Of a stretch of DNA of 64,000 nucleotides, positions 1 to 15,300 are shown piece by piece (the first letter of the stretch is position 1; every line of letters begins with the position of its first letter). The stretch comes from Seriola aureovittata (lineage: Eukaryota; Chordata; Actinopteri; Carangiformes; Carangidae). The stretch covers positions 15,481,501 through 15,545,500 of the forward strand of contig NC_079382.1 of assembly GCF_021018895.1 (NCBI RefSeq), read 5' to 3'. The translations under genes were made by a program, and so were the position numbers. The notes beneath the pieces were generated by a model, which searched no databases, was not told the origin of the DNA, and saw only the letters and a list, made by a program, of their open reading frames with translations.

Positions 1-392
1 ATAACTAATATTTTACTGGTTCAACCTTTTATAAAAAAGGGACAAATAAGTAAAAAAAACATTTATAGAAGCAAAAGCTTCATATATTACTGATTGAGCT
101 GCTTATCCTTTTGTGGTAAATGTTTTTTATGTTTTAAAAATACAACATACAATGGCATTTAAACCTGGCTTATTTCCCCTCCTTGTCACATACTTTAACA
201 CTGAGTTGAGCCAAAGACACTTCCTTGTGGTTTAACCCTCTGATTTTGCCTAATTTTTGCTGACTTTCTGCGTGTTCATGTTTGTCTTTCAAATCTTAAA
301 TATATAATAAATTGTGCCTATAAACTTACAAATCTTCATCCTTCTTTTGAGGGATTCTGACTAAAGTTTTGGTGTGTTATGTGTTAAGTTAC
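1..392 (-). other. LPGAT1: LPGAT1 intron, left edge of window
   Basis: AT-rich sequence downstream of the last LPGAT1 coding exon visible here. I see no further exon encoding the C-terminal third of the acyltransferase, so those exons must lie beyond base 1. Nothing else is recognised. Confidence 0.6.
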
Positions 393-3300
393 CTGTCTGG
401 TTTGGGGTCCCGGTCTCGCTGCCCACGCTGCCGTTCTCCTGCTGGGCGGACAGGGTTTTCAGGATGACGTGGGTGGCCCCGAGACGAGGCAACGTGACGT
501 GGGTCAGGTGGGGGAGCGAGTTCTTCTTAGCAAATAACTGGCTGGTTTCCCGCCGCTTGCGCAGGAAGCCGCCCTCGGGGAACAGAACTATCCACTTCCT
601 GTCACGGCTGTGGTAGTATTTGTCTAGGTGATCTTTCAGGTAGACCAGCTGCTTGTCTCTGTGAGCTTTACCCTGTAGGAACAACGGAAAAATACATTCA
701 GACAACATAACACAACATCACAGTTCAGCTAATAATTTGGTCACATATGGAAGATTTCAGTGTGGTCACAGCTGTGTCAAGCCACTATTAGTTTAGAAAA
801 GGTAAAAGCTAATTCTTAAAGTGCCATCATTTCTCAGAGTTGGAAGGTATTTAAGAATCCCGAACAAACAAAGTAATTGAAGCTAAATGCTAAATTCATT
901 AACTTCATTAGATGGAAGGTTTTGTCAGCAAATAAACAAATCCGAAGTTAGCTGCAGTAACACTGTGGGGCACTCAGAGAAACATTAATGGCATGGCTGA
1001 AATGGATGCAAAACCTGATGGCCTTGATAACATTAAGAGCATTAGCAGTGATGGGACGAGGAGGAGTGGGATTGATTTCTAGGTAGGCCTGGTCAAAAGC
1101 TATTCTAAAAGCATTAGCAAAGCTGGGCTGGATTCTGTGTGTGTGTCATGTTAGCACACGTGTGTTTGATCTATGGAGCTGTATGTAGTAAAACTGCTTA
1201 CAACAATACAGATTTATTGCGAAAACAAAAACTACTGGAGAACTATTCTTAGCTGCTCTGCTTTAAACACACGGAGAGAGCAGGAGTGATAGAACGCAAG
1301 AGAAAGAGAGAGATCACAAACTTATACATGACCTCGAGACTGTTGTGATTTTACTCTAGCTTTAAGAGCCAAGTGGATTGAAGGAAATGTGCTCAAATCT
1401 GTGTCTGTAAGAGTCAGACTGTCAGTGTAGTGGGGAGAAGGAGAGTTACTTCTCCTGCTTTCCCAGTGTCAGAAGAATATCCTTTCTTTTTAAATTAATA
1501 GAATGGTGTCTTGCATTTGGATTCAACTGTATTATCACTGGGTTTATCCACTCAAGGTCTCTGATGTTAGGCCACCTGTTTCTCAAGCAAACAGCTTTAT
1601 TGCAGCCACGCTCCCACATGCTTTAGTCAAATGGAACCAAGGATATACATAGATACAGAGAGTGTGCATGCAGTAGCCACTGGTCAGGGGATAATCACTG
1701 CGAACATTTACTAGATGGAGAGGTACTTTATTAGCACAATGTCTTTGGATCAAACACAGCAATGCTTTAACTTTTTTCCTGTTGCCTGCTGCCATTTAAC
1801 AAGTAAAAAACTATCCTGGATTTTCTTTACATCAAAGCTGTTAATACTCACTAGACCACTATTAGATCCCATTCTTATAATTTCTTCTTGTAAGAACTTG
1901 TGTTTATCACATGTTGGCCAGGTTGGCCGCTGGTCACTGATGTGATGATTTTGAGTGTATTAAGAATATGAATTCTTACACGGTGTGGGTTTGAAAATCC
2001 TTGAATAATGCCTCTAATCTAAGGTTCTTCTAAATTTTAAAAAGTTAAGCACACGTGTGCTCCCAGAAAAAGTTTAATTAAAACCCCATACCATAAGTAA
2101 CTGTGTGACTGCCATCAAAAGCATGCTGTGTTGTGCTGTGCATAATGATGCTGGAGACATGTCTGCCAGCCTGAGTGGTCACCAGATGCTTGGGAGGCTG
2201 GGGCAGATGCTTGCTGTGCTGTGTGGACGTGTGAAGTATTCTGGGGAAGGATGTCAAGAATGCGCACACTTGAATGCCAGAGGGGAATCACGCAGGGAGG
2301 AAGATGGCAGAAATGAGTGAGCCTGCTCAGGCCTTCCACTTTAGCAGGCTCATGGTGCTTCACCCTCGGCACAGTGCCTGATGTGAAATTCCATAGCGAA
2401 GCATTTCCATGACCCAAAAAAATTGAATTCCCTCTTGTCATCGCGTTTCTGCAGCTCAAAAAAAGTGAGAGAGGATGTGTGGGCTTTTTCATTTATCTTC
2501 AGACAAAATCAAATATGGACAAACACGTGTCGTTATTAATGGAGGCAACCCATCAGCAGTGCTGTCCTTTAATAAGAAGTAATGATATTTTTAAACTTTT
2601 GTACTGTTTAGCCCCACAGAGAAAACCTGACCACTGAGAAAACAGATCAGCTCTTTACCAACATCTACAGCATCAAATATTTAAACTGGTGTATTTTGTC
2701 ATACAGTGGTTTGGGCTGGGTGAATATTTTAAGTGCCTACATTGTAAAAACAAAAGTTTGAACAAAAGTTTGTTTTCAGTCATAAAGTAACAAAGATGTT
2801 GTCTGGCTTCATTAGCTGTCTTGAGTCACTGTACACTGCGACTCGAACAGTCACACTATATGCATGCACCTGCTACAGTCCGAGGACTGTCGTGACTTTA
2901 ACAAACAGCCCCACTGAGGCTAGTAAGCTAATGCTAACTAGCAGCTGTCTGCAGATATCAGACTGATGTCACAAAGCACAAACAGAAGAAGCAGATGAAT
3001 TAGTGCACACTCTTCTCTGCTTCACCTGTGCTGAAACTGATCATTAAAGTGAATGTCTGTACTGTACTTAGTTGAGGAGTCTGATATTAACAGTCCATTG
3101 CTGTGTGGTATTTTCAAATAGTCATGACAATGAAAGCCTTGCACTGTTGCAGGTGCTTCATTATTCTTTCACAACTGTCTTCAGCATTAAATCCTATGAA
3201 ATGTTATGACATAATTTTCCTGTATTTTGCAGGAAAATAAATTGATTAAAATTGTGAACTGACCCTGAAAACAAACCAACAAAAAACAAGATTACATTTT

Positions 3301-6300
3301 TTCCCATATTGCACAGCCCAGCTCATACAGTTATTACAAATGATTTGTGAGAGTGGATTCACCCACTTGTATGATATTCTGTCGATTAATCTGTCAATAA
3401 TCAAACTCTAAAACTTGCATATTTCAGGTATTTCCTGACCCGTAGGAGCCCTGTAGGCTCCTTGTGTAGGTGTGTCGGAGCTGGCTGCTCTGTTCCAGCT
3501 GCCCTCACAACAAAGGGTCAGCCTGACCCAGCGGGGCTGAGAAGCCCTCCCACATGTCTGTCCACAGCCATCATCCCTCTCAGTCTTACCTGTCTGATGA
3601 AGAAGTCCCCATGGATCAAGGACACTAGGCCAAAGTTGGTGTATTTGAACACATGGTCCATCAACCACATCATTTTTCGTACCACCTGAAAAAGAGATAC
3701 AATAACATCTGTGACAAACCCCACAAAAATTTTACTCAGTCCCACATTTTCCTGTAAGCAGTAGCACATGACTTTGGCTTCGGTGCCAGTGCCCCAAACT
3801 GATACTGCCCCCTCCGAGCACTTCCACCCTCATGACCTGCACCGATGCAGCTTTGGCTTACTGTCCTTTCAGTGCTAAGAGGATAAACTGGGCCAGGGAT
3901 GCAGTTGTTGAGGCGGATCATGTCATCATGTCTGTGCAGTTCAGCTCGGCAACTTCCAGTTCAGTGGCAGCCACAGCCAAAAAACAAACACACATCATCA
4001 CAGCTACACACACCTTCCAGCAGGACAGCAGGCTGCATGGTTTGAAGATTTTGTCAAATCAATAAATCTTTGTGTGAAAAGTGTCAGACTGGACAGTTAA
4101 TGTGACTTTTCTCTCTCGATATTCTATTTTCAACTTCACTTCTGCTGCCAACAATCTTCTTCCTGAAACACAAGCTTGTTCTGTATGTGAAAAATTGACA
4201 TCAAAATATGTTTGTAATATCAACCTAGGCAATTACGCAAGCAAATATGAATGAATAATATCAATAGTAAAACATAGACTTATTAACACCTCACGGCATG
4301 GCTTGAGGTGCTACAGGCTGCAGTCGGACCCTTCTTAGCTGATGACTTTCCAATCAGTTGTCATGTTCAAACTAAACATATGATATATAAATATGAACTA
4401 AAGATATTACCACACAAAGCCAGTGTCCATCCCCCAAATAAATTCTCAGAGAGAACAACGTTGTAAAGGCACATAGTAGTGAGGATGAGATATATCACAC
4501 CTTTCCAAAATTATGACATATGCCTTTACAAACAAAGCTTCAGTGTTTAGGTACAGTGGAAATCTTAAAAATCCAACTCTCTCAGCTTTCACGGCTCCAA
4601 TTCTGTCTCTAATGACTTATTTCGTATGTCAATATGTCTATTTACACAATATAGAGTTTATCATTGATCTGTGTTTGTTTATGGTGCCAGACATCTATGT
4701 GAACTCTGTGGGTGTGCATGGCGTGTCTTCTCCAATGAAAAGTAGTTGCGTAAAATCATCCTAGTAGTAATCCAATTATCCAATAGTATCCTTTTGAAAA
4801 AGAGGAAGGTGTGTGTGGACTGTTGCGTGGACATGTTTCGCTGCCACACCTGTTGACAATAATCTGTATGAAGGAATGCAAAGCAGCCACCACTCGGATC
4901 TTTACACATCTGTTGTTGGCTGCCTGACACTGACAGACTTCAATTCACATTTTGTAATTTGAATGCAGCAAACCGCAGCACTGCTTCACGCTGCTGAATC
5001 TCTCTACTGACTTGACTGTTGTCACAAAAAAAAAAAAAGGTATCATCTCATTACTCTCTCCTGTTCTACACAAAACACTCCCTCCTCCTCTGGGGACGAC
5101 CAAAAAGTCAGTATGTGAAATGGGCAAAACCACTGAGTATAAAATAATAAAAAATAATAAAGAGTGTTTCATTACAAAATGACTGAATTGAACAGCAGAA
5201 CTTGATAACAAGCAGTGTAAGATAATCAAAAGAGGAACTTTAATTTGAACTGAAACTTGTTCTTATAAACAATTTCCTTTGTGCAAATATCTTTTGGCTA
5301 AACAAAGTGACAGCTGAGACATTGGCTAACCTTTGACAAACATCCTTAAAACAAACATATTTAACTTGGGCTGAGAGGGTTTTTTTAGATCAATGTGTAC
5401 AATTCTACATGAACTCCTTATTTGAAGTAACAAAGAAACACAAAAATTGCTCAGAAAGCATCCTGTCCAGTAAAATACAGAGAGTGCAAAGTGCCCTGCA
5501 GGCTCAAACTTCTGCACGGCTTCAAGTTACACTGATGTCACCCCAGTTCAACCTTAACATTGTTATATTCTTGGATTTCCTAAAAGAGATACAATGAGGC
5601 AACACATCTCTCTCTATTCTTACCGTGCCCTTGTCTTGCAGGCACATCATGAGGGTGCACACATCTCCTGTGGACTGGTGGTTTACGATGACCATGGCTT
5701 CCTCTTCAGAGATGGGCCGTACATCGTCACCCCACTCCGTTACTGCAAGGCAAAATAAATAAGACAAATTTTGGTTAAACAGGCTGTGTAAATAGTTTCT
5801 TTTAAAAGTGCCCTGTGGAGTTTACTTAAAAACAATGTTTCTGTTTACACTCAGTGTTTGTCACTAAAGCTCATTGTGTCAATGTCTGAGGTCTAACAAG
5901 CACGCTAACTCCATTTCATCATGATGAAGGCCACATTCCTCAGTTTGCTTTGAGATGAATTATCTATCTATCCATCTATCTACAAGCTGAAATGCACTGG
6001 TCTCACCAACTACAAATGTTGCTGGAGGCTTGACTTGATTGATTGCTACATTTCTTGGCGTGTTATGGACACCAACTGTTGATCAGTGAAATAGTGTAAA
6101 ACCATGAGCAGCATACTGCACTGTGCTGCCCTTGTGCTTGTGTGCACTTGCATCATCCTCATTACTCCATAGAGATCTCAGGGAGTGCACACCTCTTCCA
6201 GGTTAAACACTCCACTCATGTTTGGGGGAGAAAAATAAAATTTTTCGTTTATGTTTATCTAGATCTGTGTCAGCCACATGTTTTTTTCCATTTAAGTGTT

Positions 6301-9300
6301 CATAATAAGTGAGCTAAAAAACACTACACTGGTGTAATGTTTAATTTTGAAATCACTTCACTGCATCTGGATTTGGTTCCAAATAAAAAAAAAACCCAAA
6401 GTTCATTGAAAACTATTAACAAGGCGTTAAAAGTTTATATGCAAAGTATGAAATACACAACAGGGACAAAAACCCTCCGTTCTTAAGGCAACAAGTTTGC
6501 TTTAAACATCAGAGTGAGAGGTGTGGTTCACTCCATCAACACAGTCAGAAAGGAGTGACTTTAACCATCTAGTATACATACAGAAAACCAGTACGTCTTT
6601 CTCAAGAGTGTTACATCTTTTAAAAATGTTGTCTCTTGTTCTTAAATCCACAAATATCCTGACACTGACTTACAGCTGTCTGATCCACATATCCTCTCTG
6701 CCTTAATCAAAGACAAAATAATAGTAAGTAATAGTAGTAAAGCAATCTCCATGCACCTACCTACTCTTATGGGGTTGGAAAAACCTTTTCACTTTCCTGT
6801 TAATGTGGCCAAATGAGTGTCAGGCCACTTCCAGACGCGGTAGTGAATTTTTGCAACGTTGGATTAATCATCACTAAACATGTTCATTAATTGATGTGAA
6901 AAGGGAATAATAAAAAAAAAAAGTGCTTCGACAGAGAATGAGAAAGGAGAAGTGAGTTTCAGGAAACGGTAACACAATCACTTTCACTATTGGCCACCAA
7001 GCAGCGCAGAGGAAACTGTCCAAAAAAAAAAAAAAAAAGAAAAAAGAAAAAGGGGATGGTTTGTAATTTTATGAGATAGTACACAGACTTTCAAATCCTC
7101 TGACCGTCTGAGCTTTCATTACTTCACTGAACTCTCATATGTGGTTTCTGGTGCAGCCACGAAGTGTAGGAAGGAAGGAAGGAATATATTTGAAAATAAA
7201 GAAATAATGACAACACAGGCTGAATATCTAACAACTTGTAATCAAAATCAATATTTCAAAGTATTACATTGATTTTGAAGTATATCAATGTTAGCATTTA
7301 TCCTGCATTATTTGAGAAGCGTTAAAACCAACTTATTATATCAGAGTATTTTTTATGACATTCTGGCTAATCAAATTAGCTGTTACATTATTAGTTTCCA
7401 GAGTCACACAGTTATATTTTCCTTACAATGACTAAATGTACCGAACTACCTTCAAGGATACAAAATATTGGTATAAACATCTCTACTTGATATCTGAAGT
7501 TGCACTTATGCACTCATTTCTTTTTTTAGGCGGCATTAATTTATTTTTAGTAAAGAACAGGTACTGCAGGTACTTAACAAAGATTACAGTCTGAATATCC
7601 TCAGTTTAAAGACGTAATCATCAGGCTTTGTGTCAAGACATAACATTAACGGCAGACTAGTTGGTGTGGGAGCTCCCTGACTGTTATAACATTTTGGATA
7701 AGCTGTAGGTTAGGTCTACATCCTGCTACAACAGGAGCTCAGGCATATTTGCATGTCTACAATCCATAAATAATGTTTCCCACTTCAGTGAAACAACATA
7801 AGGTGTCCATGTGCAGCTGAGAACAGAACCAGCGCTTTGTTCGCTGTCAAAGAGATAAAAATAATACAAAGCAAAATATAGCTGCGAGCTGCAGTTCTTT
7901 GGGCCAAGTAGAGTCACGTCAAGCAGGGAACACTGCAAACACACACAGGTACATCGAGGTGTTATCTACCCACAGAACAATTTTGATCAGACAAAATTTT
8001 GTGGAGATATGACTCGTTTCCTGTTCCTGTGACTTCACTGCCAGTTTCTTTCAAATGTCAGAGCCAAATAGTTTGGATTAATAAAATTAAGGCGAGTTAA
8101 AAATCAATTATTGATCAGTCATATATGTCAATCACAGTTTACAGTTTTATGTCCGTGGCATACTGAAGGAAGAGTGGGCTTGTTATGATTGAAATGATCC
8201 AGCCACAACATAGGGTCTGGCTTCAGATGAAGGTGCATTGACACTAAATGAGTACACAGAAAAAAAATCACACAAAACCTTTCCTCAAAACTTACACGTG
8301 AACATTCAACTAATTATTTACACCTCTAAGACGGTAAGACTGACTTGCAAGAGTGTAAAGATTAACAAATATGTATGAGAAAACTGATTCAATAGTCAAT
8401 GATACAGTATGGCTACACAGATATGACCCAAATTCTATGTGAAAGTCAGCAAAAATCCATAAAGCAGTCAAAAAACAACTCTGCCAAGGAGCTCTTTCTG
8501 TGTGTGTGCACTTTTGGTGCGTCTGAACTGAGGAGTAAGAATTTCTCAGGCCCAAGTCAGAAATTTCAACTGAAACGTCCTCAGAAGTCGGATTTCCTAC
8601 ACTAGTGGAAAGAACCTCACCAGACCCCGACCTCAAACTCCAAGATGGCTGCTCTGTGCATCAACAGAACTGAAAGCTGTAGTAATTTACAGTTTAGTAG
8701 AGCTTCTGTCTCATTAAAACAGTTATGCACATAGTACTGTGCGACTTCTATCAGTGGACATATGGTGTTTGCATTCACAAAACACTGCGTGATGCGTTGA
8801 TATAAACTGGTGTTGCTAACAATGACAACAACAAGCAACAACAACAAGCTTCTGACTTGAACTGGAACACAGTCCACTCAGGTGTGACATCATTCCCAGC
8901 TTCCTCATCCGACTTCCGCAGTACATGGAAGGCAGCATGACATGACCCGCCTCTCTCCGGCTTACAAGCTATGTCCTCCATTCACATACCAGTTTTGACA
9001 AATTCGCCTCCTCACTATCTCAACTGACATGCCGTCATGGTAAAGTAACCAATGAGAGAAGTCACCTCTTCAGAAATACTCTGAGAACCATCTAAAAAGT
9101 TATCACTGTTTACTACTGTTGGAGTGGCTGTGGGTATTTCTGATTCAGTGGTTGAATACAAATTCAGGAAATACACTTTTTATTTTTAAATTAACAATGT
9201 CCCTGCTGTGTTTGGTGTCTGTACAAATGTGCGTAATAAATGAGTTGGACGGGAGAGATATACACCGTTAATGATTGGAGACACTTAAAAACACTCACTG

Positions 9301-12300
9301 TGGATAGGCCTTTACTACTACATAGTAAATTAGTGAACTCCTGCCACCGTTTCTAATTCAAATTGATACACTGTTTCTACTTGACAAGTGCTTTCAACCA
9401 CACAATGACCAGTGCCTCTATCAGCACCTATAGGACTAGATCTCCATTGGCCCGTCTGCTCTCTCTTCCCTGATTTACATCGTCAGGCCTCTATTGAGAG
9501 CATGCAGGCTACTTCACTAGCCATTCACCTGTAGCTGAGTGTTGACAGGATACACACAGGCTGCAACAAAGGAGAAAATGCATCTCATGTGAGATGAGGG
9601 GTGACAACAATAGCCCTCCTGGAGAACACATGAGCTTCCTTTGCAATTCAAACACACTTGAGCAGCTCTGCATATCAACAGAGAACCAAGGAGGTGAAAG
9701 ATTCAGCTGGGCTGCAGTCGTTTCCTGGGAGTCCCCGCAGTTCAGTGAGAGTCTGACCCGCTTCAGCTCTGTGTAATGCAAATGCTGCATCAGTCAGGCT
9801 TCAGGGTGTGGAGCAAGGGATCCTTTCCTCTCTATGGGGGAGTTAACTTTGGGGTTTCTGGCAGATAAAGATTAACCAAAGCTTATTTTACACACAAAGT
9901 TTAACATTTAATTAAGCAACAACATGACACTGACGCAAAACCAGACAGCTAGAAGATAAAGGGCATATTTGCTGCATGACAAAATGTTAAAGGTTCTGAG
10001 AACAAGAAGATAGTGCTAACATCCCCACATTTCACAATTAGTCATATAGATACAAAGATATTTCAGGGAAAAATTCACCTTCAAACACAAGCAGTGATAT
10101 TATTGGTATATTTACATATCTGGGATTATTATTTTGTTATTGGGAGTTATAGTTTTCTTATTTTAATCCACTCTTTTCTGTTGCACACAACATGACATCA
10201 CATTGTATTGGGAGATGATATATAGCCGCATTTCCACCACAGGAACCAGGAACCTTTTGAGGAACTATGTGCGCCTCGACCGCAGGAACCAGGGTCTAAA
10301 TTTAGTTCCAGGATTATGGTCAACCACCAAAAAAGTACCTGGTCCAGGGGGTAGTACTTTCCAAAGGTTCAGGAACTTTGGGGGGGTTGGTCTGCAGTGG
10401 TAAACATTTCTGACTGGTCAAGTACTCGCTGCATTTTATTTCATCCGCAATGTTTAAAAGTCTGCAGCGAGCGAGCACTGAACGAGCAAACACATTTCCC
10501 ACGCCGCAAAACAGGTCAGGGAGATGATAAAAAAACTGAAACAGGACTTCAAAAAATAAAGGACCACAACAACCGGAGTGGCTGAGGTTGCCACTCGTCA
10601 TGTATAATTGTTTTTGGTCACAACGCGGCTAATGTCAGGTTCTGGTGTCAGTCCCTCAGAATCAAAGAACAAGATCAGTCAAACAGAGAACAATTAATTA
10701 CAGCAGAAGCAGATATGGTAATTTCTCCACTGACAGCAGCCTCAACAGACCACTCATTTAAGGGTGGATTTTTTTCTCTTTAGGAGGAGCAGCCTTGACA
10801 AAATTAGTGAAAAGAATAGTCAGGGTCTAGTTGAGCAATAACGCAGTGTACCCTATGGTCACAGTCATGGGCAGGGATGAATGTGACTGGTTCACCTTGA
10901 AGCTGAACTGAAGCAGACTTGGGCAAAAAGTGACAAGGGATTTCTCAGAGCAGCAGAAGTGTGAAGCTAAAGAATCAAACAACAATACATGGTACATAAT
11001 ACATAGACTGTCTGCATAGAGTTATTCTCAAGACCTTTCTGTGGGCGATATGGCCTTAAACATCATGATATTTCCAAGGTATTTTTGCTATAATAATTAT
11101 GTGTGGTGGGTTTCTTCTCGCACATCTCCTCCTGAATTGAGCCATTTGAGTCCACTTGAAAAACGTTTTCTTTTTTTACAATGTGATGCTTTGATAAAGT
11201 ATAGCAAAGTGATTATACGACATGAAGATTTATTGTCAGCGTCAACTCAGCTGAACCAGATCCTGCACGTCACACCCTGTGAACCTTTTTAATTGCTAGT
11301 TACCAAAAGCAAGTGCCTTAAGGAAGGGCCACTTTCAATAATATTCATCACATACCAAAAAATATGAGGCAACATTTTCATTTTATGTTTTCAAACATAT
11401 CAACACGTCAGAATAAATATATAAATCACCATTAAAAACCCTGTTAAATATGCAGTTATGCCATAGATAAGATCGGTGACGGCAGCTCATGGCTCAACAC
11501 ACTTTCCAGCAAGTTTTCCAGATGCACAGCAGTCAGAAAGTGCTGCCTGTCAGAGCAGTGGAAGGAGTTATCACTGTAAACGGAGGCCAGAGAAATACCA
11601 ACACACCTAAATCATAATTTTCACTGTCGATTAACTCGATTCATCATTATCTCAATACAAAGTCAGAAATGAAAAATGCCCTCAAATGACTTGCTTTGTC
11701 TGACCAACAGTATCAGTTTATAATGACATTAAAACAGAAAAGCAACAAATCCTCATTTTGGAGAAACTGGAAACTTTAGGCATTTTTGCTTAAAACAAAA
11801 TTAATCGATTATTAAAATAGCTGATGATTAATTTTCTGCTGAATGCTCAATTAATTTATCAACTAATTGTTGCAGCTCTAATATCAGCCTTCAACATTGC
11901 AATATATATTACTATTGCTTCTTATCACATCAAGATTCATACCACTATTATCAGGAACAATTTGACGGGGGGCACAGCCCTGTTGTCACTGTCTCATGGG
12001 TCTTTAGACAGGGCTTAGCTGACAAGGTAAAAGTCTAATGTTGGCTACTAAGAATATTGAACATTTTAGCTTAATTTCACAAGATCATCAAAAATGTTTT
12101 CCAAACACCACATGACAGGCTCTCTGTCTCTGAGTGCATCTTCAAGGAATCTTTTGGATGATCGTTCCACTTTGCTAAAATTATCAACAGGAACCGAAAA
12201 CACTCTTAATCACCAAGTTATCTGAGGCTTAGAGTTCTAGGCTCAGGTTTCCTGAAATAAAACCGTTAAAATTTGTTCATGTCAACTATGTACCTTGTGG

Positions 12301-15300
12301 GCAGATTACCAAATGCAGTGAGCGTTTTATGGTAAAAAGTATGCAATTACATGCAAGTGTAGACTCCACTGAATAGGAATCTCCTCCCAGGAGAGACATT
12401 TCAAGAAACCCATCAGATTAATCATTCCTACATGACTCATGGTAAAAAAGTTTTTTATGACGGTTGCAAGCTGCTCTTATTCCACGAAGAAATTCAACCC
12501 ACTGTCCCTGCTGCTAGCTATTCAGCATGTTCACAATGAGATTTAGTCATGTAATGCTAATGCACACCTCATTTACTCAAAAGTTCATTAGCAAATATTG
12601 GAGGACACACTTCTTTGCTGCAAGCATTAACAATATCTGCAAACATTTAATGCAGGAAGCTCCCTCTTGCCTATTATGTTCATTGTATTATATTACAGTT
12701 ACGAACATGACAGCCACTTAAACAGACATTTGAGCTGGTTAATGTTGCCTGGTGTATGTATTGAGTGTGAGACATAAGCAACAACTTGGTAACCATTGTT
12801 CATTCTATGTTCCTCAATTCACATGGACACATTGTCTTAGCCGTAGCCTGGAGGCACAGGGTGTTTCTGAATCTTTCAACATTACACATCCTCAAAGACA
12901 GAGCTAGATACAGTTAGAAAAAGTGATTTAAAAAAGGGGAAGGAAGGGGACAAGTTGTTGCCATGTTCAATTTAGGCCTTTGTTTCACCTCCTGTCCTCA
13001 AGAGAAAAAGGTCAATCCTCATGAGGATGGGAATCGAGAGCATACTTCTAGAAAAATGACACATCTGTGACACTTGCACAGGGGAGTGTGGGGTGTGCGT
13101 ACCCTGAAGGCAACGTCATTTCATAAGGAGCATGCCTTCATGCTCACTGAAGTCCCCATTGTTACGGGAGACGAGCATAAACGATATCACGGAGATGGGT
13201 CATCTGTCAGATAGAATACATTAGGGAAATTGTCTTTGAGAGATGACACAGTTAGCGTAGCAGGATGACAGCCACACTGCAGGCACAGTGTCTAATCCGG
13301 TATCGGTGGTCAGCTAAATGGTGTACCGCTGACCTTGCTACCCATTGCTACACTACTTTCTCCCTCTCTAGCGGAGGAGAGAGATGTGGCAAGGTATCAC
13401 AGCTTCTCCATCACAAACGTGGTCATCCACAACTAAGTACTGCCCAAGAGAAAAGAGCCCAAAAAAACATATAAAACAAGAGTAGGAAGGGGACATTTTC
13501 ATTGATGGCTAAAGCTTTTTTGGTTAGTGGGTCAACTGGATGAAGAGTGGGAATTAATGCCAGCCAGCAACCAAACAGTGAAGTGTTTTCTGCTTCAACT
13601 GCCACATTTTCCCGTTTTCATGGACTGTGGCAGCCATAATTTGAAACTCTTTTATAGTAACACTGATCTGTAGTTAAGACTGATTTAGGAGCGTGGTGAG
13701 GTTTTTCAAATAAAAGGTGAAACAGCAGTCTGGTTAAAGTGGCCAAGGACGCAACCAGGTAGTAATCATGATCAGAGCTAAATTGTCAGTATTAGCCTTT
13801 AGAGATATTTTTTTGGTGTAAACCATTGGTGTAATGGGTCATGCTTACATAGTTTTTGCACCAGATGACAATGACAAGGTTATTTTTCAACTCTAAATAT
13901 CCCACAGAGCACTTATTTTGGTCACAATTCTTTCAAAAAAAAAAAAAATGTGTTATGTGTTTATGAACAAGACTTGGGGTGCGTTCACACATGTGGTTAC
14001 ACAATAGTTGGCAGTAGCACTATCTGGCCACTCATGAATCTGCAGTTCTGGGGATGTGTTGTGATGAGCGTGTAATTTACATATCCTGCTCTGACTGGAC
14101 ATTTGTTTTCTGATGTACTTGCTGCTGCCAGACACATCATCAATGATGTTCTTTTTTTTAATGTCCTGGTAACTCATTAAAGACAAATTGTAGAAAACTG
14201 GGAAGCCAGAGACTGTGATGATCAGCTTTTCCTCTATTTTGAATAAAGTTTAAAGTTACTCCATGTAGTCCAGCCTAGTAGACAACTCTGTGCTTAAGCT
14301 TTGGCTGGAATCAAGATGATGGCAATTGGCTCTCACTTGGCTGTCACTCACAGGGTGCCTGAGGATATTTGCATAAAGTTAAAGCCTTCTTTAACTTCCA
14401 CCTGTGGTGTAGCTGAGCACTTTCTGAGTTGAGCTCAGCTGGGGGTGCAGGGCTTCATATTCAAGTCTCATTCACAGTGACTGGCAGCTGTAGCTCTCCC
14501 TGTTTTTGGAATACACATGTGACTGGCCCGTAAGAACGTTCAGCCATGCCAGAGGTGCAGTGAAGCTGCAATGCTCATCGTACAGAAAATGAAACTGTCA
14601 GATAAACCTAAGTGTTGTAATCTTGACACATTCTACTCTGAGCCACAAATATCAACTTCATGGCATTGGAGGAAAAGTGAGAGGGTTTATCAAAGCGAAA
14701 TATTTCGATAATTTCTTTAGGAACCACAAATACATCTATACAAAATATGATGGCAATCCATCTAATAGTTGTTGAGATATTTCAGTCTGGAATACAGTGG
14801 TGGGCTGACCAACCTCACCCTCCTTAGAGTTACGGTGCTATTGTGGCTATAAAAGTGCTTTTTGAGTTTTTTTAAAACTCAAATATCAATACTGGCCTAC
14901 TGAATGTAGGCTAGGGGCAGGAGTGCAGACGACGCTTTTGGCAGGATATTCAATATTCACCAGATATGTGAAACAATTATCACAGACATGGTCTAACCAT
15001 ATAGGAACAGGTTACATTTGCCCTGGGTGCATTCTGTGTAAAGATCTAATGGGCTACAGAGAATGATCCCCAGTTATCAACCCGGGTCCAGTAATCTCCA
15101 TGTTGGTTCAATGGAATAAATTGGGTCTCACAAACTACCTTTAATTTCCTGCCCTCATTAAATGCTAAGAGTCAATTTGACCCGAGTCATTCCTTCTAAA
15201 AGTTTGTTGAATCAATTACATCACAACACATTAACATTAAAATATGGATTTACCACATAATGTGTTGCTCATCCACATCAATACCCCACAGTCTTTCTGT

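Noticed and set aside
8310..8990. Possible gene on the minus strand with several overlapping frames
   Set aside because: The frames are unrelated to each other and to known proteins. The sequence may be an old repeat, but I could not recognise a family.
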